Source of the DNA: Sulfuricaulis sp.
GTDB lineage: Bacteria > Pseudomonadota > Gammaproteobacteria > Acidiferrobacterales > Sulfurifustaceae
Length of the DNA: 48,370 nucleotides
Assembly (NCBI GenBank): GCA_030650525.1
Contig: JAUSDQ010000193.1
Location: 1-48,370, forward strand
Direction of reading: 5' to 3'
The notes beneath the pieces are model-generated. The model searched no databases, had not been told where the DNA came from, and saw only the letters and a list, made by a program, of their open reading frames with translations. Both the position numbers and the translations under genes were made by a program. Shown here in pieces: positions 7,383-15,168 of the stretch. Positions within the stretch are counted from its first letter, which is position 1; each line of letters opens with the position of its first letter.

Positions 7383-9020
7383 ATGGACTTGAATCCGATA
7401 CTGCCTGCATCCCGCATCGCGGCGATGAAGGCATCTGGCTTTTGGCAGGACCGCGTACTCAGCGATTTTTTCGATCAGGCGGTGGCCGAACATCCCGACA
7501 CGATCGCCGTCGTTGACAACAACAGCCAGACAGGGCTGCGCACCGAGCTCAGCTATGGAGAACTGGCCCGGCGGGTTGACCGCATAGCGCTCAATCTGGC
7601 GCGGCTGGGCGTTCGGCATGGCGACGTGGTCTCATGCCAGCTCCCGGCTTGCTGGGAATTCGTGGCGTTTCACCTGGCCTGCCTGAAACTGGGGGCCGCG
7701 ACCAATGCACTGATGCCCATCTTTCGCGAACGCGAGCTGGAGTTCATGCTGGGTCAAGTCGAGTGCAAGGTATTGCTGGTGCCCAAGCAGTTCCGCGGCG
7801 TCGACTATCCGGCCATGGTCCACGGCATCCGCCACAAGTTGCGGCAACTGACGCACATCGTGGAAATCGGTGGTGACGGCCCGAACTCATTCGCGGCGCA
7901 GCTGCTCAACAACGACGACCTGGAAGATTACCGCGTGCATTTTGCCCGGCCCAGCCCGAACGACGTGATCCAGCTGCTGTTCACCTCTGGCACGACCGGC
8001 GAGCCCAAGGGCGTGATGCACACCTCCAATACGATCCTGAGCATACTCACCACGCACGCGCAACGCCTCGGCCTGAGCAGCCGCGACACTTTTCTGATCT
8101 GCACGCCGATCGCGCATCAGACCGGCTTCGGTTATGGCGTGATGCTGGCGATGTATGTTGGCGGCAAGGCGGTCATGCAAGACATCTGGCAGCCGGAGCG
8201 CGCGGCTGAACTGATCGAAGCCGAGCGCGTCTCGATGATCACGGGTGCCACGCCCTTCCTCGCCGACCTCACCGAAATCGCCTCCCAGCGCCCGCGCGCC
8301 TTTGACAGCATGCGCCTGTTTCTAGCGGCGGGCGCGCCTATCCCGCGGGCCCTGGTGCGGCGTGCCACGGAATGCATGGGCGCCAGCATCATTTCCGGAT
8401 GGGGAATGACGGAAAACGGTTGCGTGACCACCACGGTGCCCGAGGACCCACCCGAAAAAACTTTCGAGACCGATGGGCACCCGCTTCCCGGGACCGAAGT
8501 CCGCGTGGTCGATGACAGCGGCTCGCCGCTGCCACCGAATCAAGAAGGTCGACTTCTGACGCGCGGATGCAGCCAGTTTGTCGGCTACCTGAAGCGGCCC
8601 CATGACAAGGCAAACGATGCCCAGGGCTGGTTCGACACCGGCGACATGGCGCGCATGGATGCCGACGGTTATATCCGCATCACGGGACGCTCGAAGGACA
8701 TCATCATTCGCGGCGGCGAGAACATTTCAGTCGTGGAAGTTGAAGGATTGATCTACCGCCATCCCAAGGTGCTGGAAGTGGCGGTGGTCGCCATGCCCGA
8801 CCCCCGTCTGGGCGAGCGCGCATGCGCCTTCATCGTGCCGCGCGCTGGCGAGAGTCTCACGCTGGCGGAGATCACAGCGTTCCTGTTGGAGCAAAAAGTG
8901 GCGAAACAATACATGCCGGAGCGCTTGGAGATCATCGACGAGATACCCAAAACACCCAGCGGGAAGGTACAAAAATTCCAGCTGCGGGAGATCGCGAAGA
9001 AATTCACTCCGATCACATAG
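7383..9020 (+). CDS. AMP-forming acyl-CoA ligase, cyclohexanecarboxylate-CoA ligase-like
   Basis: A 545-residue ANL-superfamily ligase. The P-loop-like A3 motif TSGTTGEPKG is near residue 203, the A5 motif GWGMTE near 340, the A7/A8 region YIRITGRSKDIIIRGGENIS near 435 and the A10 Lys in PKTPSGKVQKF near 528. The N-terminus (SGFWQDRVLSDFFDQAV, then the FRERELEFML stretch) strongly resembles proteins annotated as cyclohexanecarboxylate-CoA ligase (AliA). It would activate a free carboxylic acid with ATP and CoA in the cytoplasm. ATG at 7383 has AAAGGA upstream; the frame is open back to 7308. The AliA assignment rests on recalled family resemblance, so related medium-chain or aryl acid ligases remain possible. 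Confidence 0.85.
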   Translation: MDLNPILPASRIAAMKASGFWQDRVLSDFFDQAVAEHPDTIAVVDNNSQTGLRTELSYGELARRVDRIALNLARLGVRHGDVVSCQLPACWEFVAFHLACLKLGAATNALMPIFRERELEFMLGQVECKVLLVPKQFRGVDYPAMVHGIRHKLRQLTHIVEIGGDGPNSFAAQLLNNDDLEDYRVHFARPSPNDVIQLLFTSGTTGEPKGVMHTSNTILSILTTHAQRLGLSSRDTFLICTPIAHQTGFGYGVMLAMYVGGKAVMQDIWQPERAAELIEAERVSMITGATPFLADLTEIASQRPRAFDSMRLFLAAGAPIPRALVRRATECMGASIISGWGMTENGCVTTTVPEDPPEKTFETDGHPLPGTEVRVVDDSGSPLPPNQEGRLLTRGCSQFVGYLKRPHDKANDAQGWFDTGDMARMDADGYIRITGRSKDIIIRGGENISVVEVEGLIYRHPKVLEVAVVAMPDPRLGERACAFIVPRAGESLTLAEITAFLLEQKVAKQYMPERLEIIDEIPKTPSGKVQKFQLREIAKKFTPIT

Positions 9021-9286
9021 ACACCGGAGCCTGCAGAACCTTCATCGCCATCCATTTTTCCAGTGCCCATGAGATGGGATGCCGGCGCAAATCATGAAGG
9101 GCGATTGGTGATGGGAACCCAATTGATTCGACGAGCCGTGGTGACGGGTGGGGCGAGCGCGATGCGGAACTACTCAAGCTGATACGCTACTTCAAGAGCT
9201 CGAGCAACAGCGCAATGGGTGGTCTATTCCGGCAAAAAAGGACGTGAAAATGCAGTGTTGCCACGCTTGAGTTTGTTTGGGAATGT

Positions 9287-9943
9287 TCAAATCACCGCGG
9301 GGCGCGGCGACAGTGCCACACCGCTCAGGCTTTGCAATTCCTCGAAGCTCAAGCCTGGCACGAGGTCATAGGCAAGCAGGCCCGCCGACGTAATGTCGAT
9401 GACCGCGAGGTCGGTATAGATGCGGGTGACGACGCCAACGCCAGTGAGCGGATAGTTGCACTGCGCGACGATTTTTGATTCCCCATCCTTGGTCAAATGC
9501 TCCATCATCACCCAGCAGCACTTTGCGCCGACCGCCAGGTCCATGGCCCCGCCTACCGCCGGAATCGCACCGGGCGCGTCGGTGCGCCAGTTGGCCAGAT
9601 CGCCTGTCACCGACACCTGGAACGCGCCCAGCACGCAAATGTCCAAGTGCCCGCCACGCATCATGGCAAAGGAATCCGCCTGGTGGAAATACGCACCGCC
9701 CGACAGCAAGGTCACGGGTTGCTTGCCGGCATTGATCAAATCCCAGTCGATTGCATCCCGGGCCGCTCTCGGACCCATGCCGAGTATGCCGTTCTCGCTG
9801 TGCAGAATGACTTCGCGGTCCTTGAGCAAATGGTTGGCCACCAAGGTTGGCAGCCCGATTCCCAGATTGACATACGCGCCCTCGTGGATATCCTGCGCCA
9901 CGCGCTTGGCAATATGATCCCGCGTCCTCTTCGTGTAACTCAT
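9287..9943 (-). CDS. pcaJ: 3-oxoacid CoA-transferase subunit B, PcaJ-like
   Basis: A 218-residue class I CoA-transferase beta subunit. The catalytic glutamate lies in SENGILGMG near residue 51, and the downstream GGAMDLAVGAK and LTGVGVV are family hallmarks. With subunit A it would transfer CoA from succinyl-CoA to a 3-oxo acid such as 3-oxoadipate or acetoacetate. The start ATG overlaps the stop of subunit A by 4 nt (ATGA), a classic coupled pair. No other beta-ketoadipate genes are in the window, so the natural substrate may instead be a 3-oxo acid from this island. The 266-nt convergent gap to the ligase gene at 9020 shows no recognisable gene. Confidence 0.85.
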   Translation of the reverse strand: MSYTKRTRDHIAKRVAQDIHEGAYVNLGIGLPTLVANHLLKDREVILHSENGILGMGPRAARDAIDWDLINAGKQPVTLLSGGAYFHQADSFAMMRGGHLDICVLGAFQVSVTGDLANWRTDAPGAIPAVGGAMDLAVGAKCCWVMMEHLTKDGESKIVAQCNYPLTGVGVVTRIYTDLAVIDITSAGLLAYDLVPGLSFEELQSLSGVALSPRPAVI

Positions 9944-10632
9944 GCCACCTCCTTGCCTTGGCCGCCGACACGGGGCACGCCGATCACGCGCTGCACGAAA
10001 ATTCCCGGCGTCACGATGACCTCCGGATCAAGTGTGCCAAGCTCGACTGTTTCGCACACCTGTGCCACGGTGCACCTGGCGGCGCTCGCCATGATTGGAC
10101 CGAAATTGCGCGCGGCCTTCGAATACGTCAGGTTGCCCCAGCGATCGCCCTTTTCCGCCTTGACCAATGCAAAATCGCCGTGGATAGGATATTCCAGCAC
10201 ATAAGGCCTGCCGTCGATGATGCGCGTTTCCTTGCCCTTGGCAAGCTCGGTACCGTAGCCAGTGGGCGTGAAAAAACCACCGACGCCCGAACCAGCCGCG
10301 CGAATGCGTTCGGCCAGATTACCCTGCGGCACGAGTTCAAGCTCGATCTTGCCGGCGCGGTAAAGCCGGTCGAACACATGCGAATCTGCCTGGCGCGGGT
10401 ACGAGCACATGATCTTGCGCACGCGCCCTGCCTTGAGCAAGGCCGCGAGGCCGGTCTCGCCGGTGCCGGCATTGTTGCTAACGATGGTCAGGTCGCCTGC
10501 TCCCTGGACAAGCAGCGAATCGATCAGCTCCGTGGGCATGCCCGCGCCGCCAAAGCCACCAATCAGGATCGTCGCTCCGTCCTGCACGCCTTCGATCGCG
10601 GCGGCAAGCGAGTCGACAATCTTATTGATCAT
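9940..10632 (-). CDS. pcaI: 3-oxoacid CoA-transferase subunit A, PcaI-like
   Basis: A 230-residue alpha subunit of a class I CoA-transferase. Motifs include IGGFGGAGMP near residue 25 (CoA-binding loop), SNNAGTGETGLAALL, ELVPQGNLAERIRA and GVGGFFTPTGYGTELA, all characteristic of the PcaI/ScoA group. The ATG at 10632 follows GGAG. It is upstream of and coupled to the PcaJ-like gene. The preceding Bug-type receptor gene ends 101 nt upstream and could be co-transcribed. PcaI versus ScoA versus AtoD cannot be separated with certainty by eye, though the QADSHVF stretch favours PcaI. Confidence 0.84.
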   Translation of the reverse strand: MINKIVDSLAAAIEGVQDGATILIGGFGGAGMPTELIDSLLVQGAGDLTIVSNNAGTGETGLAALLKAGRVRKIMCSYPRQADSHVFDRLYRAGKIELELVPQGNLAERIRAAGSGVGGFFTPTGYGTELAKGKETRIIDGRPYVLEYPIHGDFALVKAEKGDRWGNLTYSKAARNFGPIMASAARCTVAQVCETVELGTLDPEVIVTPGIFVQRVIGVPRVGGQGKEVA

Positions 10633-10733
10633 GAGTCATCTCCATCCGGTAGATTTCAGAAAAAATAGCTCGCCCTGGGATGACCAGGGCGGGCCTGGAC
10701 CTCCACTTCATCCAGGCGTCAAGCTGGGATGGT

Positions 10734-11795
10734 TCACTCCACCATGGCGCCGGATAATTTGACCAGGGGCGCCCATTTTTGAATTTCCGCGTTGATGAAT
10801 GCCGCATAGGCTTGCGGCCCCAGTCCGGCGGGCTCGGCACCAATGCCTCTCACGCGCGCCGCGATGGCTGGATCGGAGAGTGCATTGACAATCTCGAGCC
10901 CCATGCGATTGACGATGGCTGGCGGCGTGCCAGTTGCCGCCGACAGGCCAAACCAGCTGTAGATGTCGAAATCGCGAATGCCGGACTCCTGCATCGTGGG
11001 AACATCGGGATAACTTGCCGCCCGGCTGGCGCTTGTCACGGCAAGCAGCTTGATGGTTCCCGCCTTGGCATGGGAAAAGTACAACGGCAGGTTGTCCATG
11101 GAGAACAGCACCTCTCCGGCCAGAAGCGCATTCAGGTTGGCAGCCGTCCCCTTGTACGGAACGTGGGTAAGTTCGACCCCAATACGCTGGCCCAACAGCA
11201 ATGCGCCCAGGTGCGAGGTGGTGCCCGAACCGGCCGATCCGAAGAACGCCTGCTTGGGATTGGCTCGGATATAGGCAACCAGGTCCGCCACTGAATTGAT
11301 GCCCTTGTCCGCGCGCACAGCCAGCGCGTTCGACAGGGTTGCGAAGCGGGCCACCGCCGGGAGATCCTTGGCAGGGTCAAAGCTCGGTTTGCGGTACAAG
11401 GAAACGCCAATCGCGCTGGGGGCAACGTTGCTCACAAAAAAGGTGTAGCCGTCCGGGGGCGCCTGGTTGGCAATCCCCGCAGCCACCATGCCCCCAGCTC
11501 CTGGGCGATTGTCGATGTACAGGCTTTGCCCCAGGCGTTCGCGCAATCTCGCCTCCAGAAGGTGGATAAAAATGTCACTGGTGCCGCCCGCAGCGCCGGC
11601 CGTGATGATGCGTATGGGCTTGTTCGGCCACGCCTCTTGTGCATAAGCTCCTGTTGCGAGTGTGGCGCAGCCCCATGCGAGCGTTGCCGCTAAAAATTCG
11701 CGCCTGGAACGACTCTCGTCAAGCTTGCCAGGGACGGGGAACGAGGCCGGCTGGTTAGCGGCCCGGGACGCAGGTGAAAAGTCCGATTTCGTCAT
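10734..11795 (-). CDS. Bug-family tripartite tricarboxylate transporter receptor
   Basis: A 353-residue periplasmic solute-binding protein of the Bug/TctC family. After an unusually long N-terminus (about 30 residues) comes SRREFLAATLA, a Tat-like twin-arginine motif, a hydrophobic core and AYAQEAWPNKPIRII, the typical mature start. The family ligand-loop stretches GGTSDIF and RPGAGGMVAA are present. Bug proteins bind carboxylates; many are orphans without TctA/TctB, as here. ATG at 11795 is preceded by AAGGAGAC, which fixes the start; the frame is open to 11828. It may sense or import the acid degraded by this island. Confidence 0.87.
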   Translation of the reverse strand: MTKSDFSPASRAANQPASFPVPGKLDESRSRREFLAATLAWGCATLATGAYAQEAWPNKPIRIITAGAAGGTSDIFIHLLEARLRERLGQSLYIDNRPGAGGMVAAGIANQAPPDGYTFFVSNVAPSAIGVSLYRKPSFDPAKDLPAVARFATLSNALAVRADKGINSVADLVAYIRANPKQAFFGSAGSGTTSHLGALLLGQRIGVELTHVPYKGTAANLNALLAGEVLFSMDNLPLYFSHAKAGTIKLLAVTSASRAASYPDVPTMQESGIRDFDIYSWFGLSAATGTPPAIVNRMGLEIVNALSDPAIAARVRGIGAEPAGLGPQAYAAFINAEIQKWAPLVKLSGAMVE

Positions 11796-11929
11796 GTTAA
11801 TTGTCTCCTTATTTGTGGCAAACGGCATGGGCGAAGGTTACCTTACTCCAGCTTCCTCTTCGCCTGGAATACAACATCGGCGTGCAAACCAGACCCGCGG
11901 CGGCCGCGCGTGCGCACCTCCTGGTGCTG

Positions 11930-12125
11930 TCTCTCGGCACGCCATCTGGCGCCACGCGTGCCACGGACTCGGCCACCATCACCGCCATCGCCACGGCGGG
12001 ATGCTTGTGAGAGCAAGCTTTCAACCTCGAACACCGGTACGTTCTCGCCGTCGCGAATCAGCACATCCTTGGTGCGGCCGTTGATGCGAATGTGACCTTC
12101 GCCGCCCGCGTGATCATGCCACCCG
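11930..12125 (-). pseudogene. Remnant of an AMP-forming acyl-CoA synthetase
   Basis: Read on the - strand, 12107 downward encodes GHIRINGRTKDVLIRDGEN and VPVFEVESLL, the A8 hinge region of an ANL ligase. One extra base near 12005 then shifts the frame, after which the neighbouring frame continues HKHPAVAMAVMVA as expected for the family. Everything N-terminal of the hinge is gone; the SDR gene ends at 12141. The C-terminal catalytic Lys region is not recognisable. It is a dead fragment, closest in motif to the ligase at 7.4 kb (GRSKDIIIRGGEN). Confidence 0.75.
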
Positions 12126-12140
12126 GGGCAGGAATAGGGA

Positions 12141-12899
12141 CTACTGCGCGAGAAAGCCGCCGTCAACCGGGTAATAGCCGCCAGTGACAAAACTTGCGCG
12201 TTCGCTGGAAAGCCACAGCACGGCCTCGGCAATCTCCTCGGGCCGACCCAGCCGGCCTATCGGACTCAGGCCTTTGATGACGTTCAGTTCCGCCGCGGTC
12301 CGACGGCTCAGAATCGGCGTATCAATGTAGCCTGGGCCGACCGCGTTCACGCGAACGCCTTGACTCGCATACTCGACGGCCGCCGCCCGCGTCAGTCCGA
12401 GCACGCCATGCTTGGACGCCACGTAGGGGCCGATGCCGGGCCGCGCTGCTTGGGCCATGACCGATGCCACGTTGACGATCGCCCCGCCGCCCGCTTTCAG
12501 CAGCGCCGGAATCTGCGCACGCAAGCCATAGAACACGCCGGACAGGTTGACGTCGATGAGTCGGCTCCAGTCTTCAAGACTGACATCCGCCAACGACTGG
12601 TAGCTGCCGCTGGGCCCGATGCTGATGCCGGCATTGTTGCAGGCGATGTGCAAGGCGCCAAAAACCTGGGTTGCCGTCGCGACCGCCGCCAATTGCTCCT
12701 CGGGACGAGACACATCAATGTGCTGGTAGATGGCCTTGCCGCCGGACGACGCTATCAATCCGACCGTGCCTTGCCCGCCCTCGTCGTTGACATCAGCCAC
12801 CACCACGTTGGCACCTTCGCGTGCGAAAGCGAGCGCGATGGCACGACCGATGCCAGAGCCGGCGCCGGTGACGAGTGCAGTTTTGTCTTTCAGTTGCAT
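12141..12899 (-). CDS. SDR oxidoreductase
   Basis: A 252-residue classical SDR with TGAGSGIG near residue 11, NNAG near 91, YVASK as the Tyr/Lys pair, and a normal C-terminus FVTGGYYPVDGG. It follows the livF remnant by 10 nt and may have been the distal gene of a transporter-containing operon. The ATG at 12899 has AAGGACC 8-10 nt upstream. Likely an NAD(P)-dependent hydroxyacyl-CoA or alcohol dehydrogenase; substrate unknown. Unlike the transporter genes upstream it looks intact. Confidence 0.85.
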   Translation of the reverse strand: MQLKDKTALVTGAGSGIGRAIALAFAREGANVVVADVNDEGGQGTVGLIASSGGKAIYQHIDVSRPEEQLAAVATATQVFGALHIACNNAGISIGPSGSYQSLADVSLEDWSRLIDVNLSGVFYGLRAQIPALLKAGGGAIVNVASVMAQAARPGIGPYVASKHGVLGLTRAAAVEYASQGVRVNAVGPGYIDTPILSRRTAAELNVIKGLSPIGRLGRPEEIAEAVLWLSSERASFVTGGYYPVDGGFLAQ

Positions 12900-12909
12900 G
12901 GCGGGTCCT

Positions 12910-13644
12910 TTAAGTGATATGCGTCGATTCCGACGGCGTGTGGCGCGTCACCATCAAGTACTTGCGGGCGATTTCCGCGTTTCCATCGCGTTCCGCCACT
13001 GTGCCACAAAACACCGGGTGCCCGCGATCAATCACATCCACGCAGTCCGCACATTCCCGAATCAGTGGCACATGCTGATCGGAAATCAGCATGGCGACTC
13101 CCTTGCTCTTGAGCCGGATCAATGCCGCAATCACCTGCTGCGTGACGACCGGCGCCAGCCGTTCGTGCGGCTCATCCAAAATCAATAGCTTCGGGTTGGT
13201 CAAAAGCGAACGGGCAATCGACAGCATCTGCTGCTCGCCGCCGCTCAAAACGTCGGCCTGGCGTCCATGCAACTCCTTCAGCTTGAGGAAGAGTTCGTAG
13301 ACCGCATCCATGTCGAAAATTCGCGAACGACCCCTGCTTCGTGGTACGGAAAGGTTTTCAGCGATGGTGAGACTGGCAAACACGCGACGATCTTCTGGCA
13401 CGTAGCCTATACCGCTACGGATCACTTCGCGTCGCGGCAAATTGACCAGATTCTTTCCCATGAACTCAACGCTGCCCCGCGTGACGCGAATTTCATCCTG
13501 AACGATCGCGCGTACCGTGCTGGTCTTGCCAGCGCCATTTCGGCCGATCAGACAGACAACTTCTCCCTCGCGGACTTCTAGGTCAAGCCCATGCAATGCT
13601 TAGATATCGCCGTAAGACGCCCACACATCTTTCATCTTCAGCAT
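12910..13644 (-). pseudogene. livF: livF, branched-chain amino acid-type ABC ATPase with in-frame stop
   Basis: The ATPase would start at ATG 13644 (MLKMKDVWASYGDI) but a TAA at 13600-13602 interrupts it; the same frame resumes at once with ALHGLDLEVREGEVV and stays open to the end. Walker A (GRNGAGKTS), the signature LSGGEQQ and Walker B (LLILDEP) are intact. A TTG at 13596 could in principle restart a 228-residue product, but it would lack the first strand and the A-loop Tyr (ASYGDI) that stacks on ATP. LivF normally pairs with LivG, whose gene here is a stub, so the transporter is surely inactive. In Liv/Hba-type systems LivF energises uptake of amino acids or aromatic and alicyclic acids. 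Confidence 0.8.
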
Positions 13645-13770
13645 ATTGCCTCCCCCCGCGGCCACACTCTCGCCAAGATAAATTTCCTGAACGCGAGGAT
13701 CAGCCGAAATTTCGTCTGGACTTCCTTCCACCAGTACAGCACCGCGCGCCATGACCGTGATTCGTGCTGC
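13645..13770 (-). pseudogene. livG: livG C-terminal stub
   Basis: About 35 codons, RITVMARGAVLVEGSPDE and ISADPRVQEIYLGES, are the C-terminal end of a LivG-type ATPase. Upstream of about 13770 the similarity stops and an IS5-like transposase remnant starts on the opposite strand, so the body of livG was lost, probably with livH/livM. The stub abuts the broken livF directly, in the normal livG-livF order. Confidence 0.75.
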
Positions 13771-13803
13771 ACGCCTGCAATCCGCTCTGGGTAGCATTCA
13801 AGA

Positions 13804-14110
13804 ATGCCGCGCATTCATCACAACAGCCACTTCGCGGCACAGGCGCCAACACATGATCCATTTGAACGATCCGTTTTGGTGGGCAGGGGTCGTGGCAATA
13901 CCGGACGCCCCAAGCTCCCGATTGGCCTGATGGCCAGTCTGCTGTACCTCAAGCACAGTTTCAACCTCAGCGATGAAGAACTGCTTGTGCGCTGGAGCGA
14001 GAACATCCTGTGGCAATCAGTGGGGGCGTTGACCCAGCAATTGCCCCTCCCGCTCATGGACAAGCGCCTCTGCCAATCTCGCCACGCATCCTGGACATTG
14101 CAGCGCAACC
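13804..14110 (+). mobile_element. IS5-like transposase N-terminal remnant
   Basis: The frame starting at 13804 contains GRPKLPIGLMASLLYLKHSF followed by NLSDEELLVRWSENILWQ, the N-terminal conserved block of IS5-family transposases (RLMAGLLLLKYMYNLSDE-type). Similarity fades after about 14025 and no DDE domain follows, so only a fragment is left. I could not find terminal inverted repeats. It lies exactly where livG is truncated and 50 nt from the end of a Bug receptor gene, so an insertion and deletion here explains loss of the ABC transporter genes. Confidence 0.65.
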
Positions 14111-14156
14111 GCGGGACTGTTGATCGGCACGACCGGGGTAGGCGTCATTCGTGGTT

Positions 14157-15125
14157 TCATTCGCCGAACTTGACGTTCGTCGTTTCCATGATGGTCTTGA
14201 TATTCTGTGCCTCGCGCTGGGTAATGCGAACCACCTCTTCGGGCCCGGCGGGGTTGAGCGTGGTGCCCATGTTGTGGAACTTCTCGGCCATGCCGGGCTC
14301 GGCCAGCGCCTTCTTCACGGCATCGCCCAGTTTCGCCACCACGTCCTGCGGTGTGCCTGGCGGTGCCCACAGCGCGAAGTTGATGTCCTGGATGTAACCC
14401 GGCACGAACTTGCTGATGGGAACGCCGCCTGGTATCAGCGGCGAGGGCTGGGCCGACGTGACGCCCAGCACCCTGACCTTGCCCTGCCGTATGTATTCCA
14501 TGATGGCGGAGGTCGGCGTGTTGAAGAATATCTTTACTTCGCCCGCCAACAGCGCCTGCAGGGCCGGCGCCGCGCCCCGGTAGGCGATGTTGACCAGTTT
14601 GAGCTTGGTTTCCTTGGCCAGCAAGGCCGTGGCGACTTCCAGCGTCGGGCCGGCCACGCCCATGTCCACCCCGCTTGCTTGCGTGTGCGCCCATTCGACG
14701 AAACTCGGGAAGTCATTGGCGGGCACGCTGGAGTGGGCCAAGAGCACCAAGGGCGTGACCGAGAGGTTGGCGATTGGCGCCAGGCTCTTGACCGGGTCGA
14801 AGCTCGCGTCCTTGGTCACCAGCGGCGCCTGCACCACGGTCGTGATGGTGGTCAGCATCAGCGTGTAGCCGTCGGCCGGTGCGCGGGCTCCGGCCAACAC
14901 GCCCACGGTTCCCGAGGCGCCGGTGCGGTTTTCCACCACCACCGGCTGGCCCAGAATGCCACTCATCGCGTTGGCCAGGGATCGGGTCAGCGCATCGCCC
15001 GTACCTCCCGGTGCGTAGGTGTAGATGATCTTGATCGGCTTGTTGGGGAATTGCTGGGCCTGGGCCAGCGGTGCCAGCGCGAGCAGCGAGGCTGCGAGAA
15101 CGATGCGGCGGCGATTGAATTTCAT
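14157..15125 (-). CDS. Bug-family tripartite tricarboxylate transporter receptor
   Basis: A 322-residue periplasmic binding protein. The signal peptide is clear (MKFNRRRIVLAASLLALAPL, cleavage near AQAQQFPNKP), followed by APGGTGDAL and NRTGASGTVG, the family's two ligand-loop signatures, and the DGYTLML strand. It is the last gene of the operon that begins with the ADP-forming CoA ligase and follows the double acyl-CoA dehydrogenase by 43 nt. GGAGAC lies upstream of the start. An orphan receptor: no TctA/B membrane genes are present. A role in capture of the island's acid substrate is inferred from position only. Confidence 0.88.
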   Translation of the reverse strand: MKFNRRRIVLAASLLALAPLAQAQQFPNKPIKIIYTYAPGGTGDALTRSLANAMSGILGQPVVVENRTGASGTVGVLAGARAPADGYTLMLTTITTVVQAPLVTKDASFDPVKSLAPIANLSVTPLVLLAHSSVPANDFPSFVEWAHTQASGVDMGVAGPTLEVATALLAKETKLKLVNIAYRGAAPALQALLAGEVKIFFNTPTSAIMEYIRQGKVRVLGVTSAQPSPLIPGGVPISKFVPGYIQDINFALWAPPGTPQDVVAKLGDAVKKALAEPGMAEKFHNMGTTLNPAGPEEVVRITQREAQNIKTIMETTNVKFGE

Positions 15126-15168
15126 GGTTGTCTCCTGTTTTACTGGGGTGGGTGATGGCGGGAAAGGA

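Noticed and set aside
9287-10632. IpdAB-type ring hydrolase
   Set aside because: IpdAB are also CoA-transferase homologues, but the SENGILGMG motif with its catalytic Glu and the PcaI-like alpha subunit indicate a true CoA-transferase.
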